This document shows positions 1 to 7,177 of a DNA stretch of 11,844 nt, one piece after another. The notes under the pieces are model-generated. The model did no database searches and had not been told where the DNA came from. It was given only the letters and a program-made list of their open reading frames with translations. Position 1 is the first letter of the stretch. Each line of letters begins with the position of its first letter. A program made the position numbers and the translations under genes. This stretch comes from Planctomycetaceae bacterium. GTDB lineage: Bacteria; Planctomycetota; Planctomycetia; Pirellulales; Pirellulaceae. Where the stretch lies: the NCBI GenBank assembly GCA_024642765.1, contig JAHEAM010000064.1, positions 1 through 11,844 on the forward strand. Reading direction: 5' to 3'.

Positions 1-683
1 TTGCCGAAATCGAAACGACAAATGAAATCATCTCGGTAACTCTGGGAGATAGAGATGCAACGTTGTCAGGGTTCTCCATCGCCGACCTTCAACCAAACGA
101 AACGCTCGTCGAAGTCGAAGCAAATTACGAAGATAAACAATGGGTAGCGCAATCCATCAAGTATCGACCCATCAACAAGATGCCCGAGCGTCATTTGGAT
201 CAAGTTCGAGTCCTCTTGTTGGTCGATGAAGGTTCATTGCAATTGCAGCGTAATCTTTCGGAACAGTTGGGCGAGGGCTACCAAGTTATTCATCCACCAG
301 AGTTGATTCGAGATAGCGAAGCTTGGAATCGAATGGGATGTTGGTTAGGCGATTTTCGGGAAACGGAGTACCAGTGGGATATTATCGTGCTCGGGATCGG
401 AACCAACCAACTAAGCAAAACGAAATCGGAATACCAAAACGTTCTAAAGTCTTGGTGTGCAGCACTCGAACGAACCGGGGCACGAAAAATCTGGTTGCCA
501 CTTCGCGCAAACGACTCAGCTAAGGCTAAGCAGATGGAAGGGATGAACGAATGGGCAAGCGAAACCATGAAAGAACTCAACATCGAAGTCGTACTGCCAG
601 ACGCGCAACAACCCAACGGTGTAGAACAAGAGCTGCCTGATAGGATACAGCAGCTCATCGTAACGATCAAAAACGTACCATAA
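1..683 (+). CDS. C-terminal part of a protein with a degenerate SGNH-hydrolase-like domain (5' end outside window)
   Basis: The frame is open from base 3 at the left edge to the TAA at 681-683, so the true start lies upstream; a TTG at 63 is possible but needless. The first ~60 visible residues are beta-rich and unrecognised. From about base 204 the protein follows the SGNH esterase pattern seen in planctomycete hydrolases: a VRVLLL strand, then HPPE...WLGD...WDIIVLGIGTNQL, then a helix and ERTGARKIWLP. Functional members have GDS at the end of the first strand and a D-x-x-H near the C terminus. Here the first site reads VDEGS (222-236) and the last reads PNGVEQ (612-629), so the nucleophile Ser and the catalytic His appear lost; the block III Asn is kept (GTNQ). 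Fold assignment is inference from pattern; a hydrolase activity is unlikely. No signal peptide can be judged because the N terminus is missing. Confidence 0.7.
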   Translation, partial: AEIETTNEIISVTLGDRDATLSGFSIADLQPNETLVEVEANYEDKQWVAQSIKYRPINKMPERHLDQVRVLLLVDEGSLQLQRNLSEQLGEGYQVIHPPELIRDSEAWNRMGCWLGDFRETEYQWDIIVLGIGTNQLSKTKSEYQNVLKSWCAALERTGARKIWLPLRANDSAKAKQMEGMNEWASETMKELNIEVVLPDAQQPNGVEQELPDRIQQLIVTIKNVP

Positions 684-1003
684 GCAAAATCGCCCACCTT
701 TTTTTGAATAATAGCGATCAAGATCGAAGGCTGGCGAACAGAGTCTTCAGCAGGGTCTTGTTGAAGTCGCCTGCCACTTTGACCGCGTTCTGGGTAGAGC
801 TGCTGCCAGCGCTGGGGCCGCTCGAACGATTCGGTTTGAGAAGGGAAAATGTCGTGTTTATTGTCTTTTTCGATTGCCTTTCATACCCTTCTCGTGTTGG
901 CTGGGCACGACCTTAATCAAAACTTCAACCTGTCTTCATCAAAATAGCGCCAAGACTTAACTCAATCTAAGCGCAATCCGCTCGTTATCTTAATGCTCAC
1001 TTT
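684..1003. other. Intergenic stretch with no recognisable gene
   Basis: No convincing coding sequence was found on either strand. A 70-codon frame (704-916, +) has no family resemblance and no ribosome binding site, and was not accepted. A T7 run follows the upstream stop (699-705) but has no stem before it. Two small structures are visible: an 8-bp stem with one G-T pair (745-752 with 759-766, 6-base loop) and a perfect 10-bp palindrome CCAGCGCTGG (806-815). Neither has an assigned role. Confidence 0.5.
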
Positions 1004-1009
1004 TATAAT
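1004..1009 (+). promoter_or_regulatory. Probable -10 box of the prepilin-type gene
   Basis: A perfect TATAAT lies 62 bases before the GTG start at 1072. The matching -35 region (about 980-986) is poor, reading CTCGTT, so the call rests on the -10 box and its position. Transcription would start near 1015-1017, directly ahead of the stem-loop at 1018-1040. Confidence 0.5.
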
Positions 1010-1017
1010 CCTCGCAT

Positions 1018-1040
1018 GTCAAAGGTAGTCGTCCTTTGAC
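1018..1040 (+). promoter_or_regulatory. Perfect 8-bp inverted repeat at the expected 5' end of the transcript
   Basis: GTCAAAGG (1018-1025) and CCTTTGAC (1033-1040) are exact reverse complements around a 7-base loop. With the TATAAT at 1004-1009 the RNA would begin one to three bases before this stem. It could be a 5'-terminal stabilising hairpin in the mRNA or an operator for a dimeric repressor. No T-run follows, so it is not a terminator. It lies outside the coding sequence if the GTG start at 1072 is right. Confidence 0.5.
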
Positions 1041-1058
1041 GGAATCAATTTTCATTTT

Positions 1059-1064
1059 GAGGAG
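1059..1064 (+). promoter_or_regulatory. Shine-Dalgarno site that fixes the GTG start at 1072
   Basis: GAGGAG with a 7-base spacer to the GTG at 1072. The longer frame opening at the TTG at 1036 has no such site and would place 12 extra residues before a normal prepilin leader, so the shorter start is preferred. Confidence 0.75.
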
Positions 1065-1071
1065 TAGCGTA

Positions 1072-2235
1072 GTGTCTAAAAGAGTTCGGTCAGGTTTTAC
1101 GTTAATTGAATTGTTGGTCGTCATTGCAATCATCGGAATTTTGGTTTCTTTGGCGTTTCCAGCGTTTATCGCCGTGCGAAACTCGGCACGCCAAACGCAA
1201 TGCAAGAGTAACTTGCGACAGTTTGGATTGGCCATGTTGACGAAATCGTCAGGCAGTTCGGATGGGGCATTTTGCTCAGGCGCGTTTGATGGCGAACGCG
1301 ATGGTTCTGTCGAGTTGTACGGTTGGGTTGCTGACTGTGTCGATCAAGAAATCCTGCCATCACAAATGCTTTGCCCATCGAGTCCTTGCAAGACAAGCGA
1401 AAAAATCAACACCTATTTTGGTACGTCAGTCAGTAGTTCGAAGGGCCCAGTTGCTCGACGCGGAACAGGTATCGTTGGTCAGATTGATGCGACCGGTACA
1501 CCGCTAACAGGACAGGAGGTTGCAGACCTATTGTTCAAACGAGGTTACAACACCAACTATGCATCGGGCTGGTTTCTCGTTCGTTCACAACCTTTAGATC
1601 CAAACAGTGACGGCTTATACGACAATTTAAAGGAGTGGGTAAAGGGCCCCAATACCGCAGCCCTACAGTACACAGCGGGTCCGATGCGGATGTCGACTCT
1701 TGACGCTGGTAATGTACCCGCATCGATAATTGCCATGTTGGGTTGTGGATCAAGAGGGGATACGGTCGGCAGGACTGACGGTAGTTTGACTACGGGAATT
1801 CCTTCTCCCTACAATCTTCCAACGGGTGCACCTTGTGCCGAGTCCTTTAACGACGGACCAAGTATTGTCGTTGGTGGCACGGCCGTCATGTTTGCTGGAC
1901 AATCAGGAGCGCCGTCGCCTACGCGGCTACAACTAGAGGACTACACGGTCCTGACGCTTGGTGAAATTGGCAATGGGCAATGGCGACAAGACACGCGCGA
2001 TATGTACGCTCATCACGCTAAAAACCTGAACGTCTTGTTTATGGACGGAAGTGTCCGTTCATTCGAAGACACCAACGGCGACGGCTACATTAACCCGGGC
2101 TTTGGAGTTAACAATTCGAGCGCGTCAGCAGCCGGAACGGGTTACACATCGGCTGAGGTCGAGGTCAACGGATTCGATTGGTACACCGGAGCCTTCTTGC
2201 AAAGCGGCCAATTCCAAGCCAAAGGCTTCGAATAG
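1072..2235 (+). CDS. Prepilin-type N-terminal methylation / H-X9-DG (DUF1559-type) protein
   Basis: The 387-residue product begins with a short basic leader and a class III signal: cleavage is expected after Gly8, leaving F-T-L-I-E with the conserved Glu at mature position 5, followed by a hydrophobic helix (about 9-35). Next comes a QCKSNLRQFGLAM segment, typical after the helix in this family, and a LCPSSP motif. Near the C terminus HAKNLNVLFMDG (315-326) is an exact H-X9-DG signature, followed by DTNGDG (333-338), which resembles a calcium-binding loop. These proteins resemble type II secretion/type IV pilus pseudopilins, are processed by a prepilin peptidase, and are extremely abundant in planctomycetes; their function is not known. 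The central region (about 60-300) is not typical enough to say more. The gene is monocistronic: own -10 box and 5' stem-loop upstream, strong terminator 50 bases after the stop. Confidence 0.9.
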   Translation: MSKRVRSGFTLIELLVVIAIIGILVSLAFPAFIAVRNSARQTQCKSNLRQFGLAMLTKSSGSSDGAFCSGAFDGERDGSVELYGWVADCVDQEILPSQMLCPSSPCKTSEKINTYFGTSVSSSKGPVARRGTGIVGQIDATGTPLTGQEVADLLFKRGYNTNYASGWFLVRSQPLDPNSDGLYDNLKEWVKGPNTAALQYTAGPMRMSTLDAGNVPASIIAMLGCGSRGDTVGRTDGSLTTGIPSPYNLPTGAPCAESFNDGPSIVVGGTAVMFAGQSGAPSPTRLQLEDYTVLTLGEIGNGQWRQDTRDMYAHHAKNLNVLFMDGSVRSFEDTNGDGYINPGFGVNNSSASAAGTGYTSAEVEVNGFDWYTGAFLQSGQFQAKGFE

Positions 2236-2284
2236 TCTTCAGGTAGTTGACTCAATAGTCCGGTCCTTACGCTCAAAGCAAACT

Positions 2285-2320
2285 AAGCCGTTCCAGAACA
2301 TGGAACGGCTTTGTTGTTTT
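2285..2320 (+). terminator. Rho-independent terminator of the prepilin-type gene
   Basis: A perfect 11-bp stem, AAGCCGTTCCA (2285-2295) with TGGAACGGCTT (2301-2311), closes a 5-base loop and is followed by a T-rich tail (2310-2320, interrupted by two G). It lies 50 bases after the stop codon. The A-rich bases before the left arm are too few to argue for strong termination on the other strand. Confidence 0.9.
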
Positions 2321-2717
2321 GTAATTGCAGAAACGCCTTTTCATTCTGTGAACGAGCGCGTGCACAAGACGTGTAACTACGGCACCTAGGGAAAGGCATT
2401 TGGCAACCGCCATAGCTCAAACGGCCAATTCGCTCGACCCATGTAGCCATCGGCGTAAAGTACTTTTTTGGTGTGTACCTTGCACGGCAAGCGACAGCGG
2501 TACATTCGAATCGAAGCGCTGCCGCCTGCGGGCATTTTTGTTATGATCGTGGCGGCTCTAACGCCAAAACGTGTCCAGTCGAGCCATCCTAAAAGGGTTT
2601 AGACCCTGGGAAAGTCAGAGAGGGTCAGACCACTTTTAGGATAGGCTGTAGCTTATTACGTTAATCGAAATCGCATTGAGTCATTGAAGCGATTTTCTTA
2701 CCTAAAAAGAGTAACAA
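2321..2717. other. Intergenic region with palindromic element and possible leader, no gene
   Basis: No coding sequence is supported. It holds the palindromic element at 2582-2647 (listed separately). A TATGAT (2542-2547) could be a -10 box for the gene at 2718, but no good -35 accompanies it. Shortly before the gene, AAATCGC (2668-2674) and GCGATTT (2689-2695) form a perfect 7-bp inverted repeat around 14 bases, which would fold in the leader RNA. Roles are unproven. Confidence 0.5.
2582..2647. repeat. 66-bp imperfect palindrome, possible REP/MITE-like element
   Basis: The outer arms are AGCC + ATCCTAAAAG (2582-2595) and CTTTTAGGAT + A + GGCT (2633-2647), pairing over 14 bp with one bulged A. 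Inside, GGT (2596-2598 region) pairs with ACC (2630-2632 region) and GACCCT (2602-2607) pairs with AGGGTC (2621-2626), closing a 13-base loop. The core GGGTCAGACCACTTTTAGG resembles, from memory, termini of REP-type repeats mobilised by IS200-like (RAYT) transposases. No T-run follows, so a terminator is unlikely. Only one copy is present in the window, so repeat status is inferred, not shown. Confidence 0.5.
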
Positions 2718-5099
2718 TTGTTTAATTATTGCCAAGTTTGTGTCGTCTTCTTACTGATCTTTTGTCTGTCGGCCGCGCAGATTATGGCGCAGGAACCGGC
2801 TGACATTCCTGACTTCACGCAGGGCGATAAGATCCCTGAGGGGGCGAATCACGATTGGAATCTTGGGCCAACTGGTGCTCGAGGCTGGATATACGGCAAC
2901 CGTTTGGAAACCACAGAGGCACGCCAAATTCTGATCACCCGAGTCGACAAGGGCTCGCCTGCCGCAGGCGTTCTCCAAGTCGGCGATGTCATTTTGGGAG
3001 TCGACGATTCTCGATTTGCCGTTGATCCACGAACGGAACTTGGCCAAGCCATCAGCACAGCCGAAACCAACTCCGGCTCACTCGTTCTGGTTCGTTGGCG
3101 AAGTAATCAAATCGACAAAGCGATCTTGCGGTTACCGGTTTTGGGAAGCTACTCGGCAACAGCACCTTTTGATTGCAAGAAATCCCAGCGGGTCTTCGAG
3201 CAGGGCTGCGCTGCTCTTGCCGAACGAATGAAGGCCAATCCAAGCGAGGGGAATGGTATCGTTCGCTCGCTGAACACCCTCGCGTTGCTCTCCAGTGGTC
3301 GTGACGAGTACATGCCAATCATTCAAGAGCAGATCAAATGGGCCGCCGCGTATTCCGATGTCGAAGGCAAGGCGTTGTGCTGTTGGTTTTACGGTCCAAT
3401 CAATATGCTGTTGGCCGAATACACACTAGCGACGGGCGACAAGACTTACGTCGCCGATCTCAAACGAATCACAATGGAGATCGTTCACGGACAGAGCGCA
3501 GTTGGATCTTGGGGCCATCGGTTCGCCCGACCGGATGGTCGACTGAATGGCTATGGGATGATGAACGCTCCAGGTTTGCCCCTCACGGTCTCGTTGATTC
3601 TGGCTCGCGAGGCAGGTGTTAACGATCTAGAACTGGATGCGGCGATCGAAAAGAGTACGCGACTAATGCGGTTTTATGTTGGCAAGGGCTGTGTTCCCTA
3701 TGGCGACCATCATCCGTGGCTGGAGACGCACGACGATAACGGCAAGAACGGTATCGCGGCCCTGATGTTTAACATGCTGGGTGATGCCGAAGCCGCCGAG
3801 TACTTCTCGCGCATGAGCGTGGCGTCTCACGGCAGCGAACGGGAAATGGGCCACACCGGAAACTTCTTCAACATGTTATGGGCAATGCCGGGTGTTGCCT
3901 TGTCAGGACCGAACGCCAGTGGCGCCTGGATGAAGGAATTCGGCTGGTACTACGATCTCGCCAGACAATGGGACGGAACGTTTCAACACCAGGGACCGCC
4001 TGAAGTCAAAGGTGACAGCTACAAAAACTGGGATGCGACCGGAGCCTACCTTTTGGCCTATGCTCAACCACTTCGCAAACTTTACATCACAGGCAAACGA
4101 GAAAACAATGTCACGCAAATTGACCCAACAACGGCCGCCAGTTTGATCGCCGACGGCCGTGGATACAGTCACCGCCAGAAGGACCAGGTCTACGCTGATC
4201 GGAGTGACGATGAACTCCTTGAGTCGTTGACGAGTTGGTCTCCGGTGGTTCGGGACCGCGCGGCAACTGCCCTTGCAAAGCGAAAAGTAGACGTTGTACC
4301 CCAGCTGATGCGATTGTTGAAATCGCCGGATCTCTATTCGCAACTGGGCGCATGTCAGGCCTTCGAAAAGTTGCAACAGCGGGGAACGCCGGCAGTCCCA
4401 GAGTTAAGGAAGACCCTTAAATCCAGCGACTTATGGTTGCGCATTAAAGCCGCGGATGCATTGGCAGGCATTGGTGACGCGGCGCGCTTGGCCGTGCCTG
4501 ATCTCCTGGAGATGTTGGTAAACAGCGAACAACAAGCCGATCCGCGCGGTATGCAGCAGCGCTATTTATGCTTTGCGCTTTTCGATCAACGAAATGGCTT
4601 GCTGAAAAAGTCACTGGACGGGGTCGATCAGGAAGCACTTTTTGCTGCTATTCGCGCCGGACTTGGGAACGAGGACGGCCGCGCTCGAGGTGCTCTGGCG
4701 ACAGTTTACAAAAAGCTCTCCTTCGAAGGGATCGAACCACTGCTCCCTGCGATTCATCGAGCAGTCGTCGAGCCAGCTCCCAGCGGCATTATGTTTGCCG
4801 ATGGTATCCGTCTGGCCGGATTGGAGCTTCTCGCGCAGCATAAAATCCAGGAAGGAATGCCGTTGTGTCTCACCGTGATGGAACTCGATCGTTGGGGTGC
4901 AGGTAAACGAATCCCCAAATGCTTGAATTCCCTACAACTCTACGGATCCGCGGCTAAAGACCTTGCCCCACAGTTGAAAGCCTTGGCAGGCCGATTGAAA
5001 GACGAAAAGAATGAAGCGTTGCTGCAACAAACGATCAACGCGATCACTTCCGACGAGAAACCGTTTGAACTGCGATCGCTTTCGTCCGTTTCTGATTGA
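2718..5099 (+). CDS. Exported PDZ + HEAT-repeat protein (DUF6288-like)
   Basis: The start is forced: a TAA in frame at 2712-2714 leaves the TTG at 2718 as first codon, with a weak AAGAG six bases upstream. Of 793 residues, 1-24 form a signal peptide ending A-Q-I-M-A before QEP. Residues about 52-140 are a PDZ domain, with GSPAAGVLQVGDVILGVDD (79-97) as the peptide-binding and core strand region. Residues about 155-465 are helix-rich with conserved-looking blocks such as GSWGHRF (263-269), GYGMMNAPGLP (278-288), HTGNFFNMLW (379-388) and the Trp-rich stretch to GPP (428), suggesting an alpha/alpha toroid. Residues about 497-605 are HEAT repeats (VRDRAATALAKR, LRIKAADALAGIGD); further helical repeats follow to the end. 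From memory this arrangement fits the planctomycete family DUF6288; no activity is known. Likely periplasmic, perhaps binding protein or peptide ligands. It faces the DUF11-type gene tail to tail. Confidence 0.8.
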   Translation: MFNYCQVCVVFLLIFCLSAAQIMAQEPADIPDFTQGDKIPEGANHDWNLGPTGARGWIYGNRLETTEARQILITRVDKGSPAAGVLQVGDVILGVDDSRFAVDPRTELGQAISTAETNSGSLVLVRWRSNQIDKAILRLPVLGSYSATAPFDCKKSQRVFEQGCAALAERMKANPSEGNGIVRSLNTLALLSSGRDEYMPIIQEQIKWAAAYSDVEGKALCCWFYGPINMLLAEYTLATGDKTYVADLKRITMEIVHGQSAVGSWGHRFARPDGRLNGYGMMNAPGLPLTVSLILAREAGVNDLELDAAIEKSTRLMRFYVGKGCVPYGDHHPWLETHDDNGKNGIAALMFNMLGDAEAAEYFSRMSVASHGSEREMGHTGNFFNMLWAMPGVALSGPNASGAWMKEFGWYYDLARQWDGTFQHQGPPEVKGDSYKNWDATGAYLLAYAQPLRKLYITGKRENNVTQIDPTTAASLIADGRGYSHRQKDQVYADRSDDELLESLTSWSPVVRDRAATALAKRKVDVVPQLMRLLKSPDLYSQLGACQAFEKLQQRGTPAVPELRKTLKSSDLWLRIKAADALAGIGDAARLAVPDLLEMLVNSEQQADPRGMQQRYLCFALFDQRNGLLKKSLDGVDQEALFAAIRAGLGNEDGRARGALATVYKKLSFEGIEPLLPAIHRAVVEPAPSGIMFADGIRLAGLELLAQHKIQEGMPLCLTVMELDRWGAGKRIPKCLNSLQLYGSAAKDLAPQLKALAGRLKDEKNEALLQQTINAITSDEKPFELRSLSSVSD

Positions 5100-5272
5100 G
5101 GTCATCGAGTCCTGGGTGTTGGGTTACCCGACGCGAAATTTAAGGCAGCAGTTGGGACAACGAATACTATGAGGTTTCGAAGGACGCCGCCTTTGCGGCA
5201 GTGCCCTTCTGACAAATCTTATTGATATAGAAGATCTGCGCCCTTCCCGCCACCAGACATCAGAGCGACTCA

Positions 5273-7009
5273 TTATCGCATGATTGGGCCGGCTTTGTCC
5301 GAGACGCGATGTGTTCCAGATTGGAAAACCATCGTGCTGTCTTCGGCGGTCAATGAAATATTTGAGCCACCAATTTCGAGCTTGGCCCGCACCACATATT
5401 CTCCGGCCTTGTTGCTGCCTGCTTTGAATCGAAGCTCTTTGGTTTGTTTCGGGTCGACCTGAGGCAGATTGAATGAAACCGAAGCTTGTGGTGTTTCCAG
5501 AGTCTTGTTTTCTTGAGAGATGGCCACCCAACTTGCCGGCAAGTCAACTTTGATGCGAACATCGCTTGCCAATTTGTCGCCATGATTTTTAACTTCGATA
5601 ACGTACTCCGTTGCCTCACCCACAGGAACAGGATCGACCAAGTTGCGAATGGTCATCGTCAGGTCAGGACGAGCATCGATGACAGTCGACAATTTGACGG
5701 ACTTGAGTTGGGTTTCGCGACTCTTCAGGCCTAGATCGTATTCAAAAGTTCCCATTTGATCAGAGCTACTGATCCATTGAATGTCGACCGACGCACCAGG
5801 CGCAATCTGTGTTACGCTCCAAGTCAAATTTTTGCCAGTCTTGTCGGCAACGTATTCGCGGTTCACCGTATGAATGTTCATCGAAGCAGGAACATTCAGC
5901 GTCAGTTGAACATCGTGTAGGTTTGCTTCGCTAGGATTCTTGATCTTTACACCATACACACCTGTTTGGCGAACGAAACCCGTTTTGGGGCCGAGGACTT
6001 CGACTTCGAGTTCAGGCTTGATGACGAGGAAGCCAATATCAGTAGCTTTTGTGTCGGCCGCATCAGCAAAACCTTCGAATTTTATCGAAGCCTCACCAGG
6101 CTGAACTCCTGCAGTCGAAATTTTAAAGGTTTGACTTTCACCGGGCTTGATTTCCGACGTGGCCAACTCTGATTTCGAATCAATCTGAACGCCTTTCGCA
6201 AGCGTTGGTTTCAAATGAAAATTACGAGCAGGTCCGTCTCCGACGTTAGTGACTTCAACTTCAATGGTCGAGCGATCACCCATGATGAGTTGTTTTGGAC
6301 CTTTTGCGCTGAGCATCAGGACTGGCTGTTGAACAGCAATTTGAACTTTCTCCCGATTGACAACTTGCAGTTCTGCGTCAAAAGAGATGGGGTTCTTATT
6401 GATTGGCAAAACGCGAATAACAATCTCAGAGGCATTTTTCGCAAACAGATCGAAAAGTGTGAATTCAATTTTCGTCTCTGAGACGGAAGTCGGTTCTGGA
6501 GTTGCGCCAGCGAATTGTACGTGTTTCGGCAATGACAACGTTAGTTTGGCTTCGCGAACGTTGGCAGTCGTCGGGTTTGTCACCGTGATCCGAACCTCAG
6601 CGCTTTCATTGAGGACGATGCTATCGGGGTATTTCACTTTAAATTGCAATGGGCTCAAAGTGGAACCGTTTGCCTCAGCCGCAAGCATTTCAGCAGATAA
6701 TTGTTGGGGGGTTTTGTGGGGTGTGGGTGGTGGTTTCGTGGCAGTGGATTTTACGGACGTGGCTTTAACGGGTTCATTTTTAGCTGGCGCGGTCTTCGCG
6801 GGGACTTTTGGTCCGTCCGAGCCAAGAAGCGGAACCAACAGTTGCGGCAATTCACTGTGCAATTTTGGTTCAACGTTATCTAAAATCTCGCTTGCCAAGG
6901 TATCAAACATGATGGCACTTGGATCGAGGTTCAATTCCTGAGCCTTTGCCGCCATTGGCACAACACTCAAAACGATAGCAAATACGAAAAAGGCAAATCG
7001 AGACTTCAT
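5273..7009 (-). CDS. Exported protein with four Ig-like DUF11/CARDB-type repeats
   Basis: The ATG at 7007-7009 has GGAG (complement of 7016-7019) six bases upstream. Of 578 residues, 1-23 form a signal peptide ending A-A-K-A before QEL. Residues about 66-103 are a low-complexity linker rich in Lys, Ala, Pro and Thr. Four beta-sandwich repeats follow, at about 123-233, 234-332, 333-447 and 448-563. Each contains the hallmark V-x-V-x-N-x-G/P pattern, as in VRITVTNPTTANV, VEVTNVGDGPARN, VKIKNPSEANL and IEVKNHGDKLASD, and ends in a strand that leads into the next. This is the pattern of the DUF11/CARDB (conserved repeat) family, usually surface or periplasmic adhesion and scaffold proteins. No enzymatic domain, sortase signal or membrane anchor is visible. 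It is convergent with the gene ending at 5099 and divergent from the peptidase gene. Specific ligand unknown. Confidence 0.8.
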   Translation of the reverse strand: MKSRFAFFVFAIVLSVVPMAAKAQELNLDPSAIMFDTLASEILDNVEPKLHSELPQLLVPLLGSDGPKVPAKTAPAKNEPVKATSVKSTATKPPPTPHKTPQQLSAEMLAAEANGSTLSPLQFKVKYPDSIVLNESAEVRITVTNPTTANVREAKLTLSLPKHVQFAGATPEPTSVSETKIEFTLFDLFAKNASEIVIRVLPINKNPISFDAELQVVNREKVQIAVQQPVLMLSAKGPKQLIMGDRSTIEVEVTNVGDGPARNFHLKPTLAKGVQIDSKSELATSEIKPGESQTFKISTAGVQPGEASIKFEGFADAADTKATDIGFLVIKPELEVEVLGPKTGFVRQTGVYGVKIKNPSEANLHDVQLTLNVPASMNIHTVNREYVADKTGKNLTWSVTQIAPGASVDIQWISSSDQMGTFEYDLGLKSRETQLKSVKLSTVIDARPDLTMTIRNLVDPVPVGEATEYVIEVKNHGDKLASDVRIKVDLPASWVAISQENKTLETPQASVSFNLPQVDPKQTKELRFKAGSNKAGEYVVRAKLEIGGSNISLTAEDSTMVFQSGTHRVSDKAGPIMR

Positions 7010-7043
7010 CCTGCACTCCAGCTAGTGAATCAACTACTCCCTT

Positions 7044-7073
7044 TTGATATCGTCAATCAGGGTGCAGTATGCT
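7044..7073 (+). promoter_or_regulatory. Possible sigma70-like promoter of the peptidase gene
   Basis: TTGATA (7044-7049) and TATGCT (7068-7073) are 18 bases apart on the + strand, giving a start near 7080 and a leader of about 100 bases before the ATG at 7178. The match is moderate. It overlaps the upstream region of the divergent gene starting at 7009, whose own promoter could not be identified. Confidence 0.3.
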
Positions 7074-7177
7074 TTAGAAAAACGTGGATTTGCACTGCGA
7101 TTCAAGTTTGTCTCTAATTGCTTGAACAGCGTTTGGTAATTTAGGTCGTAAAATTGATGGATTGGAGAAGGCACGAG

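Noticed and set aside
704..916. 70-codon open frame on the + strand
   Set aside because: No ribosome binding site, no family resemblance, and low-complexity composition; it lies in a region that also holds palindromes and promoter elements.
5180..5208. Hairpin between the convergent genes: AAGG...GCCGC-CTTT-GCGGC...CCTT
   Set aside because: The stem is short and interrupted and neither strand has a T-run after it, so I do not call it a terminator; the genes may terminate by another route.
5124..5531. 135-codon minus-strand frame overlapping the end of the DUF11-type gene
   Set aside because: It is an out-of-frame reading of a confidently assigned gene with an Arg/Ser-rich, family-less translation.
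7154..7177. Upstream starts (TTG 7154, ATG 7157) for the prolyl oligopeptidase
   Set aside because: They would put charged residues ahead of a normal signal peptide and have no Shine-Dalgarno, whereas the ATG at 7178 has AGAAGG at proper spacing.
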